A stretch of 41,909 nt of DNA from an uncultured Alcaligenaceae bacterium (GCA_937952975.1 CALFXX010000081.1:1-41909), one strand, 5' to 3'; numbered from the stretch's first letter, positions 7,354 to 15,864 are shown. The notes: generated from the letters alone by a model not told the origin. A program made the numbers and translations.

Positions 7354-8499
7354 TCACCGCTTGCGACTAGCCTCATACCGCTGCGCATACTTCCAGCCAA
7401 TCTCGGCCAGCGGCTTCGCTTTACTACCCGTCTCAATCGCATCACTCGCCGCAGCAGTACCATCTTGCGCGCGCCGAGCAATCCCTTGCAAAATCGCAGC
7501 GATTCTAAAGAGGTTGTAGGCGATGTAAAAATCCCAGTGCTCGATGCCTTCAAACCCTGTAGCGGCGCCATATTGTTTGATGTAGTCGGCTTCGCTGGGG
7601 ATGCCTAACGCTTTAAGATCTAAGCCGCCAATGCCGCGCCACAACGAGGCGGGGATATGCCAACTCATGCAGTGATAGGCAAAATCAGCCATCGGGTGGC
7701 CGAGCGTGGCAAGCTCCCAGTCAAGCAAACCAATGGCGCGGGGCTCGGTGGGGTGCAGCACTAAATTATCTAAGCGATAGTCGCCATGCACAATCGTGGT
7801 TTGATCGCCTTCGGGGATATTGGCGGGCAACCATTCAATCAGGGCTTCAAGGGCGCTGATGTCTTCGCTGCGCGACTCTTGATATTGACGGCTCCAGCGG
7901 GCGATCTGGCGGCCAAAATAATTGCCGGCGCGGCCAAAGGTTTCAAGGCCGACTGCGTTGACGTCAACTTTATGAAGTGCAGCCATCACCCGATTCATGT
8001 CGGTGTAAATGGCGCCACGTTCAGCAGGTGTAAAACCCGGTAGTGATTGATCGACAATCACGCGGCCGTTTAAAAATTCCATTAAATAAAACGGCGTACC
8101 GACAATATTCAAATCTTCGCTGTAGGCGTATAGCTTGGGCACCGGTACTTCGCTGCCTTGCAAGGCTTGCATGACGCGATATTCGCGATCAACTGCGTGT
8201 GCCGAGGGCAACAATACCCCTGGTGGTTTTTTGCGCAACACAAATTGTTGCGCACCACTGGTTAACAGAAAGGTTGGGTTTGACTGACCACCTGTTAACG
8301 GCTTTACCGCAAGAGCAGGGCGGTCTAAAAAGCCTTGGCCGTGCATCCAGTCAGCAAGTACCGCTGAATCAAAGGGCGCTGCCCCCAAGTCTTTATGCGG
8401 CACGGTTTGAACGCTAGTGGTGGTCTCGCTCGGTGATCGAGTATCGCTACCAGATGGCGCGCTAGCACCACCTGTATTTTGTGAACCGACCTCACTCAT
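7354..8499 (-). CDS. APH-fold phosphotransferase, ACAD10/11 kinase-like or LvaA-like
   Basis: A 381-residue protein with an aminoglycoside-phosphotransferase fold. After a low-complexity N-terminus (1-40) come the LTGGQSNPTFLL nucleotide loop (about 68-80), QQFVLRKKPPG with the ATP-binding lysine, the catalytic loop IVHGDYRLDNLVLH (236-249) and the metal-binding LLDWELATLGHPMADF (258-273). This HGDYRxDN...DWE...G.P..D pattern marks the ACAD10/ACAD11 kinase-domain group rather than drug-resistance kinases. Pseudomonas putida LvaA, of this type, phosphorylates the 4-hydroxyl of 4-hydroxyacyl-CoA. The start overlaps the SDR stop by 4 nt (ATGA), and it is the last gene of an operon with an SDR and an acyl-CoA dehydrogenase. 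The substrate is inferred from that context. Confidence 0.8.
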   Translation of the reverse strand: MSEVGSQNTGGASAPSGSDTRSPSETTTSVQTVPHKDLGAAPFDSAVLADWMHGQGFLDRPALAVKPLTGGQSNPTFLLTSGAQQFVLRKKPPGVLLPSAHAVDREYRVMQALQGSEVPVPKLYAYSEDLNIVGTPFYLMEFLNGRVIVDQSLPGFTPAERGAIYTDMNRVMAALHKVDVNAVGLETFGRAGNYFGRQIARWSRQYQESRSEDISALEALIEWLPANIPEGDQTTIVHGDYRLDNLVLHPTEPRAIGLLDWELATLGHPMADFAYHCMSWHIPASLWRGIGGLDLKALGIPSEADYIKQYGAATGFEGIEHWDFYIAYNLFRIAAILQGIARRAQDGTAAASDAIETGSKAKPLAEIGWKYAQRYEASRKR

Positions 8500-9272
8500 A
8501 ACGAACTCACTGAGTGACCCCAGTCAACCGTCACTGAAGTACCCGTCATCGCGCGCCCAGCGTCAGAGGCCAGCAATAACACTGGGCCATCCATATCTGA
8601 CAATTCAGAAAACCGGCGCGAGGGCACGCGGGCCATCAGCTTTTGCCCTGGCTCGCTTAATAAAAACTCACGATTCAAATCAGTGATCACGTAGCCAGGT
8701 AGCAGGGCATTAACGCGAATCCCGTAGCGAGCAAACTCAAGCGCAAGTGATTTTGTAAATTGGATAACACCCGCCTTAGAAGCCGAATATCCCACTACCG
8801 CACCTGCAACGCGTGCGCCCAAAATCGACGAGATATTGATAATGCTGCCAGGCTTTTTGAGTTTGACCAAACGTCGGGCGGCTTCGGTATCGACCATCCA
8901 GCAACCTTTTAGATTGGTATCTAACACGCTATCCCAATCTTCTTCAGTTTGGTCAAGCGCGGGCTTGGCAACGGTGGTGCCTGCATTGCTGATGATGATG
9001 TCTGCCACGCCTGCCACCGCTTCGATTTGATCGAAGCAAGCTTTGACACTGGCTTGGCTGGTGACATCTAACGAGACGGCATCGGCTTTTGCGCCAGCGG
9101 CCTGAAGCTCAGCCACAAGCGTTGCAAGCTTATCGGCACGACGTGCCGCCACGATCACATGCGCACCGGCTTTTGCCATCGTGTGCGCAAGATGATGGCC
9201 AATGCCGCTCGAGGCACCCGTCACGAGCGCCACGTGGCCTTTCAAACTAAACATGTTTAGCACTTCACTCAC
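8496..9272 (-). CDS. SDR-family NAD(P)-dependent oxidoreductase
   Basis: A 258-residue classical short-chain dehydrogenase. The cofactor motif TGASSGIG is at 18-25, SNAG at 95-98, the catalytic Ser in INISS (145-149), and Y162-S-A-S-K166 completes the active site. It is complete and of normal length. It is the middle gene of three, joined on both sides by ATGA overlaps (8496-8499 and 9269-9272), so it probably acts on the same acyl-CoA or hydroxyacyl substrate as its neighbours, for example as a 3-hydroxyacyl-CoA dehydrogenase. The exact substrate is not visible. Confidence 0.85.
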   Translation of the reverse strand: MSEVLNMFSLKGHVALVTGASSGIGHHLAHTMAKAGAHVIVAARRADKLATLVAELQAAGAKADAVSLDVTSQASVKACFDQIEAVAGVADIIISNAGTTVAKPALDQTEEDWDSVLDTNLKGCWMVDTEAARRLVKLKKPGSIINISSILGARVAGAVVGYSASKAGVIQFTKSLALEFARYGIRVNALLPGYVITDLNREFLLSEPGQKLMARVPSRRFSELSDMDGPVLLLASDAGRAMTGTSVTVDWGHSVSSL

Positions 9273-10441
9273 GCTGTTTTCCCCAAGCCGTCGATAATCT
9301 TGCGGGCCATGCTCCAGCGATGCACTTCGCTTGGACCGTCATAAATCCTAAAGCCACGCATATCCATAAAGATTCGCATCACAATCGTCTCGCCCGTGAC
9401 GCCTTGTCCGCCCATGATTTGAACGCAACGATCAATCACGCGCCACTCGGCTTCAGAACAGGTGACTTTGGCGCGGCTCGATTCAAAGTTACCGTTATGG
9501 CCTTGATCTAACAGCCAAGCGGTATGTGCAATGTGCAAGCGCGCAGTTTGCAGATCCATGTCGTTATCGGCCAGCATAAAGCCAACGCCTTCGTGTTTGC
9601 CTAAGATACGACCAAAGGCTTCGCGGGTACGCGCGTATTGCGTGGCAATATCGTGCGCACGACGTGCCTGGCCAAGCCAGCGCATACAGTGCGTTAAGCG
9701 CGCAGGCGCCAAACGAATTTGTGCGTATTTAAAGCCACGGCCAATTTCACCTAACACATCGGTTGCGGGCACACGAACATTTTCAAACTTCATGACACAG
9801 TGGCCGCCGGCAAAGCAGCTGTCCATCGCATCCATTTGGCGAGTGATCGAAATCCCTTCGCGATTCATGTCACTTAAAAACATCGTGGCTGAGCCGTCTT
9901 CCATCTTGGCCATGATGATGCAGTAGGTGGCACCTTCAGCACCAGTGATAAACCATTTGTTGCCGTTGATCACGTAATGGTCACCGTCTTTGACGGCGGT
10001 CGTCATCATCATGCCAGGGTCAGCGCCTGCACCGGGTGCGGGCTCGGTCATGGCAAAGCACGAACGCGTCAGCCCTTGCACTTGTGGGCGCAACCAACGT
10101 TCTTTTTGCGCCTCGGTGGCAACGATTTCCATCAAATGGATATTGCCTTCGTCGGGCGCATGGATGTTCATGGCGGTGGGGCCGAGCGTTGAATAGCCGG
10201 CCTCTTCAAACACGATGGCTTTATCAACATGACTCAAGCCCATGCCACCTAACTCAACCGAGGCGTGGGGTGTTAACAGACCTGCCGCACGGGCAAGCTC
10301 TACGAGCTCAGCGCGCAACTCTGGTGTTGGGCCATGTGCAGTGGCGCGCGGGTCTTTTTCAAACGGAATGATTTTGTCAGCAATAAAGCTGCGCGTGCGC
10401 TGTTGCAGCTCAAGCTGCGCCGGGGTCAGTGAAAAATCCAT
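9269..10441 (-). CDS. Acyl-CoA dehydrogenase family protein, ACAD10/11-like
   Basis: A 390-residue flavoprotein of the acyl-CoA dehydrogenase family. It has the FAMTEPAPGAGADP FAD-binding region, GNKWFITGAEGATYCI, RLAPARLTHCMRWLG and IMGGQGVTGETIVMR. At the position of the usual catalytic Glu (YEGT in medium-chain enzymes) this protein has Y367-D368-G-P-S-E-V-H. ACAD10 and ACAD11 have the same DGPxEVH form, so Asp replaces Glu. In the ACAD10/11 and LvaC systems the enzyme works with a kinase on 4-phosphorylated acyl-CoA. It is the first gene of the operon; no separate electron-transfer gene is nearby. Confidence 0.85.
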   Translation of the reverse strand: MDFSLTPAQLELQQRTRSFIADKIIPFEKDPRATAHGPTPELRAELVELARAAGLLTPHASVELGGMGLSHVDKAIVFEEAGYSTLGPTAMNIHAPDEGNIHLMEIVATEAQKERWLRPQVQGLTRSCFAMTEPAPGAGADPGMMMTTAVKDGDHYVINGNKWFITGAEGATYCIIMAKMEDGSATMFLSDMNREGISITRQMDAMDSCFAGGHCVMKFENVRVPATDVLGEIGRGFKYAQIRLAPARLTHCMRWLGQARRAHDIATQYARTREAFGRILGKHEGVGFMLADNDMDLQTARLHIAHTAWLLDQGHNGNFESSRAKVTCSEAEWRVIDRCVQIMGGQGVTGETIVMRIFMDMRGFRIYDGPSEVHRWSMARKIIDGLGKTA

Positions 10442-10595
10442 GAGGGGATGTCCTAGTCGCTAAATCGATGAAAGCAACCGCTATTATCGCAATTTCAGCG
10501 AATCTTGCTTTGATTGGGCGCAAGTCTCGAAGAAGGTACTGTTTTGCTCAAGATCTCAGTCGCTTGCACCGAAATACTTGGTGCGCGCAGGCAAG

Positions 10596-11771
10596 TTACC
10601 CTTTTTTACTAAAAAGCAGATTTAGGCTAGCGACAAGCGCTAACAGACCAAAAATAATGAAACCGTACTGATAGCTTTTGGTCACCATGATCACAAAAGC
10701 AAAGCCCGAGGGGCAAACGATACCGCCGAGGTAGGTAAAAAACAGCGAGGCCCCAGTCGTTGAGGCGATCATGCCTGGTGGCGATACACGAGCGACTTCC
10801 GCCATATAGACGCCGTTCCAGCCAATCGCCGAGGCCCCAAAAATGACCATCAAAAAGATAATCATCCCGTAAGACCAGGTCGACGTGAGTAGGCCAGTGA
10901 GCACCGCGCACACCGCCATGATTACCCCCAGGATGACCATCACTTTACGGGGCGATAAAAAACGGTCTGCGACCCAACCCCAAAATACGCGCGCGAACAC
11001 ACTCGCAAGTTGAGTCATGGCAAGTACAAAGCCCGCCGCCACAAAAGACACATCGATTTCAAGGGTGAGATAAGTGACTAAATAGCTCGTCAAAATCATC
11101 TGCAAGCCGCAAAACACAAACGAAACAATGGCAAGCTCGCGCAAGTCGCGGTTCATAAACACGAGTTTGATGGGCTGCGTGATTTGCGCTAACGAGAAGG
11201 GGCTTGAGGCGATACGGTCGCTATCCAAGTCTTTGCGAAAGGGTTCGGCAACCCACACAAAGGCCAGCAAGAGTGCCGCCACTAAAAACAAGGTGATTTG
11301 CCAGCCAGTCACTACAACGAGCACGGGTACCGCCAAGCCCGCTAAAAAGCCCGCGATGGGGTTGCCCGTTTGCCGAATCGAAAACGTAAGGCTGCGCCGA
11401 CCAGGCGGTGTGGTGCGCGCCAATACGTGCGAGCTTGCTGGTGAGATTGGGCCGTAGCCGATCCCCATAATGATTGCGCCCAGCACGATGAGTGTGAGGT
11501 TGCCACAAGCCACCAACGCCAAGCCCAGCGCGCACAACGCGAGGCCAATCTGGCTGATACGGGTCGCACCATACCTGACAATAAAGTTGCCAGACACGAG
11601 CGCAGCGATCATGCCTGCAACATACACAATCGAGATGAAATAGCCGATCCATTCAGGGGAGATCGCCAGCGCTTCGGCGGCCACCGGCGCCAGAATCGGG
11701 ACTGCATTGAGCACCAGCGCCGAGACAACCGCGACGCTTAACATCATTGCAGAGGGGGCAAAGCTTTTCAT
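10596..11771 (-). CDS. MFS transporter
   Basis: A 391-residue, very hydrophobic protein with about 12 predicted membrane segments, in the inner membrane. The loop after TM2 reads GNFIVRYGATRISQIG, a variant of the MFS G-x3-D-R-x-G-R motif. The TM4 and TM8 regions (GYGPISPASSHVLART, FWGWVADRF) also fit the family. It belongs to the general MFS_1 group and the substrate is unknown; carboxylates are plausible given the catabolic genes on both sides. It is transcribed in the same direction as the downstream acyl-CoA dehydrogenase operon but is 154 nt away, so cotranscription is uncertain. It is divergent from the PPC-domain gene. Confidence 0.85.
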   Translation of the reverse strand: MKSFAPSAMMLSVAVVSALVLNAVPILAPVAAEALAISPEWIGYFISIVYVAGMIAALVSGNFIVRYGATRISQIGLALCALGLALVACGNLTLIVLGAIIMGIGYGPISPASSHVLARTTPPGRRSLTFSIRQTGNPIAGFLAGLAVPVLVVVTGWQITLFLVAALLLAFVWVAEPFRKDLDSDRIASSPFSLAQITQPIKLVFMNRDLRELAIVSFVFCGLQMILTSYLVTYLTLEIDVSFVAAGFVLAMTQLASVFARVFWGWVADRFLSPRKVMVILGVIMAVCAVLTGLLTSTWSYGMIIFLMVIFGASAIGWNGVYMAEVARVSPPGMIASTTGASLFFTYLGGIVCPSGFAFVIMVTKSYQYGFIIFGLLALVASLNLLFSKKG

Positions 11772-11895
11772 ATTTCAAGATCAGATGAAGCGAGATCAGA
11801 CAATACCTTACCATGCTGATAACGAATTGGAATGTACGCGATAATCTCCTATGATCACACCCTATGTTGCTTCACGAAACCAAAAGGTAAGTTCG

Positions 11896-12816
11896 ATGCG
11901 CAGTATTCAACATCCGGGGCAACCAAGCCCACAGCGCGTTGCGGCGCAGCAAGTTGAGCTTGAGCCTTTCGAGCTTGACCTGCCCGCGCACATGACGTTG
12001 ATGCAAGCGGTGGCCCAGTCGATGCAACGCATCGGGGCGCAATGCGCCACGTTTCGCATGCAAGGTGGTGGTTTCGAGCCGTTTTCGTATGTGATGCCCG
12101 CTCTGGCAAAAACGTCTGCACACGCGGTGTATTTCAGCGATACCTATCCCGTTGAAGGTGCGGTTCGTCTTGAAACGGCGTCGGTGACGTTTGGCCAACG
12201 CGATGGCAAGCCTTGGTTACACAGCCATGCGATCTGGATTGAGGAAAGCGGGCGTCGGCATTGTGGCCATTTGTTACCTGATGATATTCAAGTGAACACC
12301 CCGATTCGTGCCCAAGGCGTGGCGGCTCGTGGTGCAACGTTTACAGTTTGCCCCGATACTGAAACCAATTTCAGTTTGTTTGTACCAGTGCAAAGTGTGG
12401 CCCCTCCAGATCAACCCGTTGAGATTGAGAGCGCGACGGTTGCAGATAGAACCTCTTCTTCAAGTCATCAACCACGTGGTAAAGGCTACACACTTCGCGT
12501 TGCGCCCAATGTTGATATTTGCACGGCATTAGAAATGTTTTGTAGCCAGCGCGGCATCACGCGTGCCACGATCCAAGGCGGCGTCGGAAGCACAGTCGGC
12601 GCAGTCTTTGACGATGGTCGTGTGGTCGAACCCTTTGTGACAGAGTTACTCATCCGTCGAGGTGAAATTTGCACAGACTCGGCGGGTCAGACGCAAGCGC
12701 AGCTTGACGTGTCGATGGTGGATTACAAAGGAGGGGTCTCAGAAGGCCGTCTCGCACGAGGCAAAAACCCCGTGCTTGTCACCTTTGAGCTTGCGCTAGA
12801 AGTGCTAGCCGACTAG
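11896..12816 (+). CDS. Tandem PPC (DUF296) domain protein
   Basis: A 306-residue protein made of two PPC/DUF296-like domains. The first (about 25-165) has QGGGFEPFSYVMP, then H109-S-H111 and C-G-H125-L-L, the His triad that binds metal in prokaryotic PPC proteins. The second (about 197-304) has IQGGVGSTVGAVFDDGR and ELLIRRGEI, but the HxH and GGHL positions read Q-L-D-V and E-G-R-L, so that site looks lost. An AAAAGG Shine-Dalgarno lies upstream of the chosen ATG; an in-frame ATG 45 nt upstream lacks one. Plant PPC proteins bind AT-rich DNA, but bacterial ones are poorly characterised and no AT-hook is present, so I do not assign DNA binding. An enzymatic or ligand-binding role is equally possible. 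Confidence 0.75.
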   Translation: MRSIQHPGQPSPQRVAAQQVELEPFELDLPAHMTLMQAVAQSMQRIGAQCATFRMQGGGFEPFSYVMPALAKTSAHAVYFSDTYPVEGAVRLETASVTFGQRDGKPWLHSHAIWIEESGRRHCGHLLPDDIQVNTPIRAQGVAARGATFTVCPDTETNFSLFVPVQSVAPPDQPVEIESATVADRTSSSSHQPRGKGYTLRVAPNVDICTALEMFCSQRGITRATIQGGVGSTVGAVFDDGRVVEPFVTELLIRRGEICTDSAGQTQAQLDVSMVDYKGGVSEGRLARGKNPVLVTFELALEVLAD

Positions 12817-12840
12817 TACAAGCTGAGTAGGACTAGCTGA

Positions 12841-13620
12841 CTAAAACTTGAACGATAGGCCTGCTACAACACCAAAAAGGCTTTGAGTGGTCGTAAAACC
12901 ATCCGCCTTTTGCCTGTTGTAAAGGTTTTTGAGACCAATCGTGGCATCGCCCCATTCGTACGCATGGCCAACACCGATCATTTGTTGAGTGGTCACGACC
13001 GTGTCTTGCCCCAGGCCACCTACATCCAAGTAAAACGGTATGAAGTAATCCGAGTCACCCAGACGCACACGTCCTTTTACCCCGGCAATCGGTGCGGTAC
13101 TGGTTTTGGCTAGTGAGTTACTTGCGCCAAACTGAGAATCCACGACCTTCAGGTCAGTTCTGGTCACAACGTTCATCACACGTACGCCAGCCAAGCCATC
13201 GAGATAGACGTCTTTCGTATTGTGAAGCGTATAGGTTGCCGCGAACGTATAGATGCCTTGCTCAGCGGTGGTGTTAGAACTGAGCGCGGGTTGACCTAGC
13301 ACTTCAGATTTTTGGAAGGTGAGCTTTGAATACACCAAATCGGCCATTGCGCCTAAATTGCCGTGGTGAGCTTCAAGGGTCAACATCCCAGCGATGTTCA
13401 GATTTGAGAGCAGATCGCGTGCGTTGTAGTCAACCGACGCTAGTTTGGTATCGCCGTAAGACACACTACCGCCTACATTCGTTAGCCAAAGATAAGGCGT
13501 GATTGAGGTACGCCACTCGTTGGTGACCTGAGGAATCGCATGATTCGTCTCAGACGCGTGAGTTTGCAGAGTGGCAAAAGTAGCGATCAAAGCGATCAGA
13601 GAAGAAATAATTTTTTTCAT
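12841..13620 (-). CDS. Outer-membrane beta-barrel protein
   Basis: A 259-residue protein with a clear signal peptide (MKKIISSLIALIATFATLQTHA, cleavage near A22-S-E). The mature chain alternates hydrophobic and polar residues in strand-like stretches (SITPYLWLTNVGGSVSYGD, AGMLTLEAHHGNLGAMADL, YIPFYLDVGG-like) and ends in LSFKF, a C-terminal aromatic of the kind used for barrel insertion. It resembles small outer-membrane barrel proteins of the OmpW/DUF-type group, but no precise family is claimed. AAGGA lies 11-15 nt before the chosen ATG; upstream in-frame TTG and ATG codons are less likely starts. It converges with the PPC gene, 24 nt from its stop. Confidence 0.7.
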   Translation of the reverse strand: MKKIISSLIALIATFATLQTHASETNHAIPQVTNEWRTSITPYLWLTNVGGSVSYGDTKLASVDYNARDLLSNLNIAGMLTLEAHHGNLGAMADLVYSKLTFQKSEVLGQPALSSNTTAEQGIYTFAATYTLHNTKDVYLDGLAGVRVMNVVTRTDLKVVDSQFGASNSLAKTSTAPIAGVKGRVRLGDSDYFIPFYLDVGGLGQDTVVTTQQMIGVGHAYEWGDATIGLKNLYNRQKADGFTTTQSLFGVVAGLSFKF

Positions 13621-13760
13621 TTGAAATTGCATCCTTGGCTGTTTCAAGCGTGAAGCGTAGGGTCTGATTTGATGCGCTTGTTTGATTTAGCGCTAAAACT
13701 CACCGCACTTGAAACGTCCTGGGTTAATTACTTGCGTCGGGCCTAACAGCGCCCAACGAA

Positions 13761-14597
13761 TCATTTTTCAACATACAACTGAGACACATACGACTTTGTG
13801 TGAGGCCCGCCGTCAACCGTTAATGCTGCGCCGTTGACGTAAGAGGCGCGGGGTGAGGCCAAAAACACGACAACGTTGGCGATGTCAGACGGCACACCCC
13901 AAGCTTGGCCTTTCGGCACCGAGACGGTTTCGAGCTTGTCACGGTTGGCGATGGCAGAATCAGCTTGCCATTGACCACCAGCTGCTTGGCTTTCCCATAA
14001 GCGAAAGCGCTCTTCGGATTTAACCACACCTGGAATCACACAGTTCACTCTGATGCCAAATTCTGCCAATTCTGTTGCTAAATCAACAGAAAAACGCACT
14101 TCTGCAGCCTTTGCGGGGCCCGTACAGCTTGAGCCGGGTGGAAAATTACCCCTAATCGCGGTGCGCCCAGAGATGTTAATGATGGACGGAAAACTTGATT
14201 TTTTTAACAAAGGCAAGGCCCGTTGCGAGACGCGGAATTGGGCAAAAAAGTTGATCGCCATGCCGTCTTGCAACTCGTCATCTGTGACAGTTGCGAAGGG
14301 CTTATAAATGCCCGTGCCAGCGTTGTTGACCAAAATATCAAGACGGCCAAATCGTGCCTGAATGTGCGCGATCAGCCGATCGATATCTGCAAGCTTCGTC
14401 ATGTCTGCTTGTACAGCTTCGATCGAGCCGCCCTGAGTTGCAGCGTGTGAGGCAACAGCCTCATCAAGTTTGCTTTGACGACGTCCACAGATCACGACGT
14501 GCGCGCCTTCGTTAGCAAAGGCTTGCGCGGTAGCCAAGCCAATGCCTTCGCTGCCTCCTGTTACACACACGACTTGCCCAGTTAGGTCTAGATTCAT
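13761..14597 (-). CDS. SDR-family protein with the catalytic Tyr replaced by Thr
   Basis: A 278-residue short-chain dehydrogenase. The cofactor motif TGGSEGIG (13-20) and NNAG (91-94) are intact and the catalytic Ser is in NISG (S143). The usual YxxxK is T159-G-P-A-K163: the codon is ACG, and no other Tyr is nearby (NFPPGSSCTGPAKAAEV). The C-terminus has the normal NGAALTVDGG. It probably binds NAD(P) but may be non-redox or use a different acid/base. The start is taken at ATG (MNLDLTGQVV); an in-frame TTG 12 nt upstream is less likely. It lies 81 nt downstream of the Bug receptor gene on the same strand, so the two may share a transcript. Confidence 0.8.
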   Translation of the reverse strand: MNLDLTGQVVCVTGGSEGIGLATAQAFANEGAHVVICGRRQSKLDEAVASHAATQGGSIEAVQADMTKLADIDRLIAHIQARFGRLDILVNNAGTGIYKPFATVTDDELQDGMAINFFAQFRVSQRALPLLKKSSFPSIINISGRTAIRGNFPPGSSCTGPAKAAEVRFSVDLATELAEFGIRVNCVIPGVVKSEERFRLWESQAAGGQWQADSAIANRDKLETVSVPKGQAWGVPSDIANVVVFLASPRASYVNGAALTVDGGPHTKSYVSQLYVEK

Positions 14598-14678
14598 TGT
14601 TGATCTCAAGCTTGAGTTAATTTTTTAAAAAACTGACGAGCGAGGCTGTTTGCACCGCAACCCCTTGGCGTCAGTACG

Positions 14679-15683
14679 TCAATCGACCTTGATATTCAAA
14701 CGACGAATAATGTCGCCAAAGCGTTTGATTTCGCTTTGCGTAAAGGTCGCGAGTTGCTCAGGTGTTGAATATTCATATTCGGCACCTTGGGTAATGATTC
14801 CCTTTTGAATCTCGGGGCGTGCTAATACTTTTTTTGCTGCCGCGTTCATCAAATCGATCGTTTCTTTTGGTGTGCCCGCCCGTGCAAACAAGGCAAACCA
14901 CTGCGAAATTTCAATGTCTTTAAACCCAGCCTCTGCAAAGGTCGGCACATCGGGCATAGTTGTCGAGCGTCTTGAGCTGGCCACTGCAAGCACTTTAATT
15001 TTGCCCGATTGGTACAGCGCTGAGGCTGATGCCACCCCAACAAAAGAGAGTGCGATCTGCCCAGCAGCAACGTCGCCGATCGCCGGTGCATCGCCCTTGT
15101 AAGGAGCGTGCACCATGTCAATGCCAGAAGCAGCTTTAAAGGCTTCGCCAGCAAGATGCCCCGTTGAACCCACACCGCTGCTTGAAAAGGCCAATTTCCC
15201 TGGATTTTTTTTGCTGTAAGCAATTAACTCTGCAAGGCTGTTAATTCCCAGGCGCGGATCAACAGAGAGCGTGAGCGGCACGAACCCGACCATACTGACC
15301 GGTGCAAAGTCTTTAATTGCATCGTAGGGCAGACTTGGATACAGCGTGGGATTTGTGCCGTGTGTGGCGCTATTACCGGTTAACACGGCATAGCCATCGG
15401 GGGCAGATTTAGCAACGTAGGTGGCGCCCACGATGCCATTTGCACCGGTCTTATTTTCGGCAACGATCACGCCCTTGAGTTCAGTGGCCATGTGCTGTGC
15501 CATTAAGCGCGTCAGATAGTCGTTTGCGCCACCAGCGGCAAAGGGCGAAATAAATTGAATTGGTTTTTCAGGAAATGCAGCGAAAGCTTGCGTGGCTGCC
15601 AGCCCCAGACTCAGTGCCAGACTCAGCGCCAGGCCCGCAGTTGTGGCGATTTTTTTGAAGGTAGCGGTGTGATCTGTGGTCAT
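14679..15683 (-). CDS. Bug-type (TctC family) periplasmic solute-binding protein
   Basis: A 334-residue tripartite tricarboxylate receptor family protein. The start at ATG (MTTDHTATFKK) follows a GGAGA Shine-Dalgarno at 6-nt spacing. A signal peptide ends near ATQAFA (about residue 35). Family signatures include FPEKPIQFISPFAAGGANDYLTRL, VAENKTGANGIVGATYVAKSAPDGY, AFSSSGVGSTGHLAGE, MVHAPYKGDAPAI and MPDVPTFAEAGF. Bug proteins bind carboxylates or amides in the periplasm and are greatly expanded in Bordetella relatives. No TctA/TctB membrane genes are adjacent, so it is an orphan receptor. An upstream in-frame extension lacks a signal-like start and is disfavoured. Confidence 0.9.
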   Translation of the reverse strand: MTTDHTATFKKIATTAGLALSLALSLGLAATQAFAAFPEKPIQFISPFAAGGANDYLTRLMAQHMATELKGVIVAENKTGANGIVGATYVAKSAPDGYAVLTGNSATHGTNPTLYPSLPYDAIKDFAPVSMVGFVPLTLSVDPRLGINSLAELIAYSKKNPGKLAFSSSGVGSTGHLAGEAFKAASGIDMVHAPYKGDAPAIGDVAAGQIALSFVGVASASALYQSGKIKVLAVASSRRSTTMPDVPTFAEAGFKDIEISQWFALFARAGTPKETIDLMNAAAKKVLARPEIQKGIITQGAEYEYSTPEQLATFTQSEIKRFGDIIRRLNIKVD

Positions 15684-15839
15684 GGGTGTCTCCGGTGCTG
15701 CGCGTGCCAAATTTTCGCCGCGCACTTGTTGTTTGAGTAGATGTGAAGTGTAAGCACTTTTACCTAAACGCATCAAAACTTGCTAGCGAGCCGAGCGATC
15801 AGACAACAGAGTATTCGCCTGAAGTTGGCTTGCTGATCA

Positions 15840-15864
15840 GAATATTCCATATTATGGACTATTC
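15840..15864. promoter_or_regulatory. 25-bp near-perfect palindrome in the Bug/thioesterase divergent region
   Basis: From G15840 to C15864, 11 of 12 base pairs are symmetric around T15852 (outer arms GAATA/TATTC, inner TTCCAT/ATGGA). On the minus strand a TTGATA -35-like hexamer (15865-15870) abuts it and an AATATT -10-like hexamer (15841-15846) lies within it at 18-nt spacing, so a regulator here would control Bug transcription and possibly the thioesterase gene on the other side. TTCCAT...ATGGA symmetry recalls IclR-type operators, but no regulator gene is adjacent and that family assignment is a guess. Confidence 0.55.

Noticed and set aside
9531..9926. 131-codon plus-strand frame opposite the acyl-CoA dehydrogenase gene
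   Set aside because: It is entirely antisense to a well-conserved enzyme and its composition (Cys/Arg/Ser-rich) is that of a shadow frame.
10468..10671. 67-codon open frame with a hydrophobic-looking start (MKATAIIAISANLALIG) between the acyl-CoA dehydrogenase and MFS genes
   Set aside because: Its second half lies antisense inside the MFS 3' end, has no Shine-Dalgarno and reads as low-quality sequence rich in Arg/Ser/Cys. It is most likely chance.
13648..13760. Terminator between the SDR and outer-membrane protein genes
   Set aside because: The gap contains short GCGC-type repeats (GCGCTAAAACTC, GGGCCTAACAGCGCCC) but only a weak stem with no T tract.
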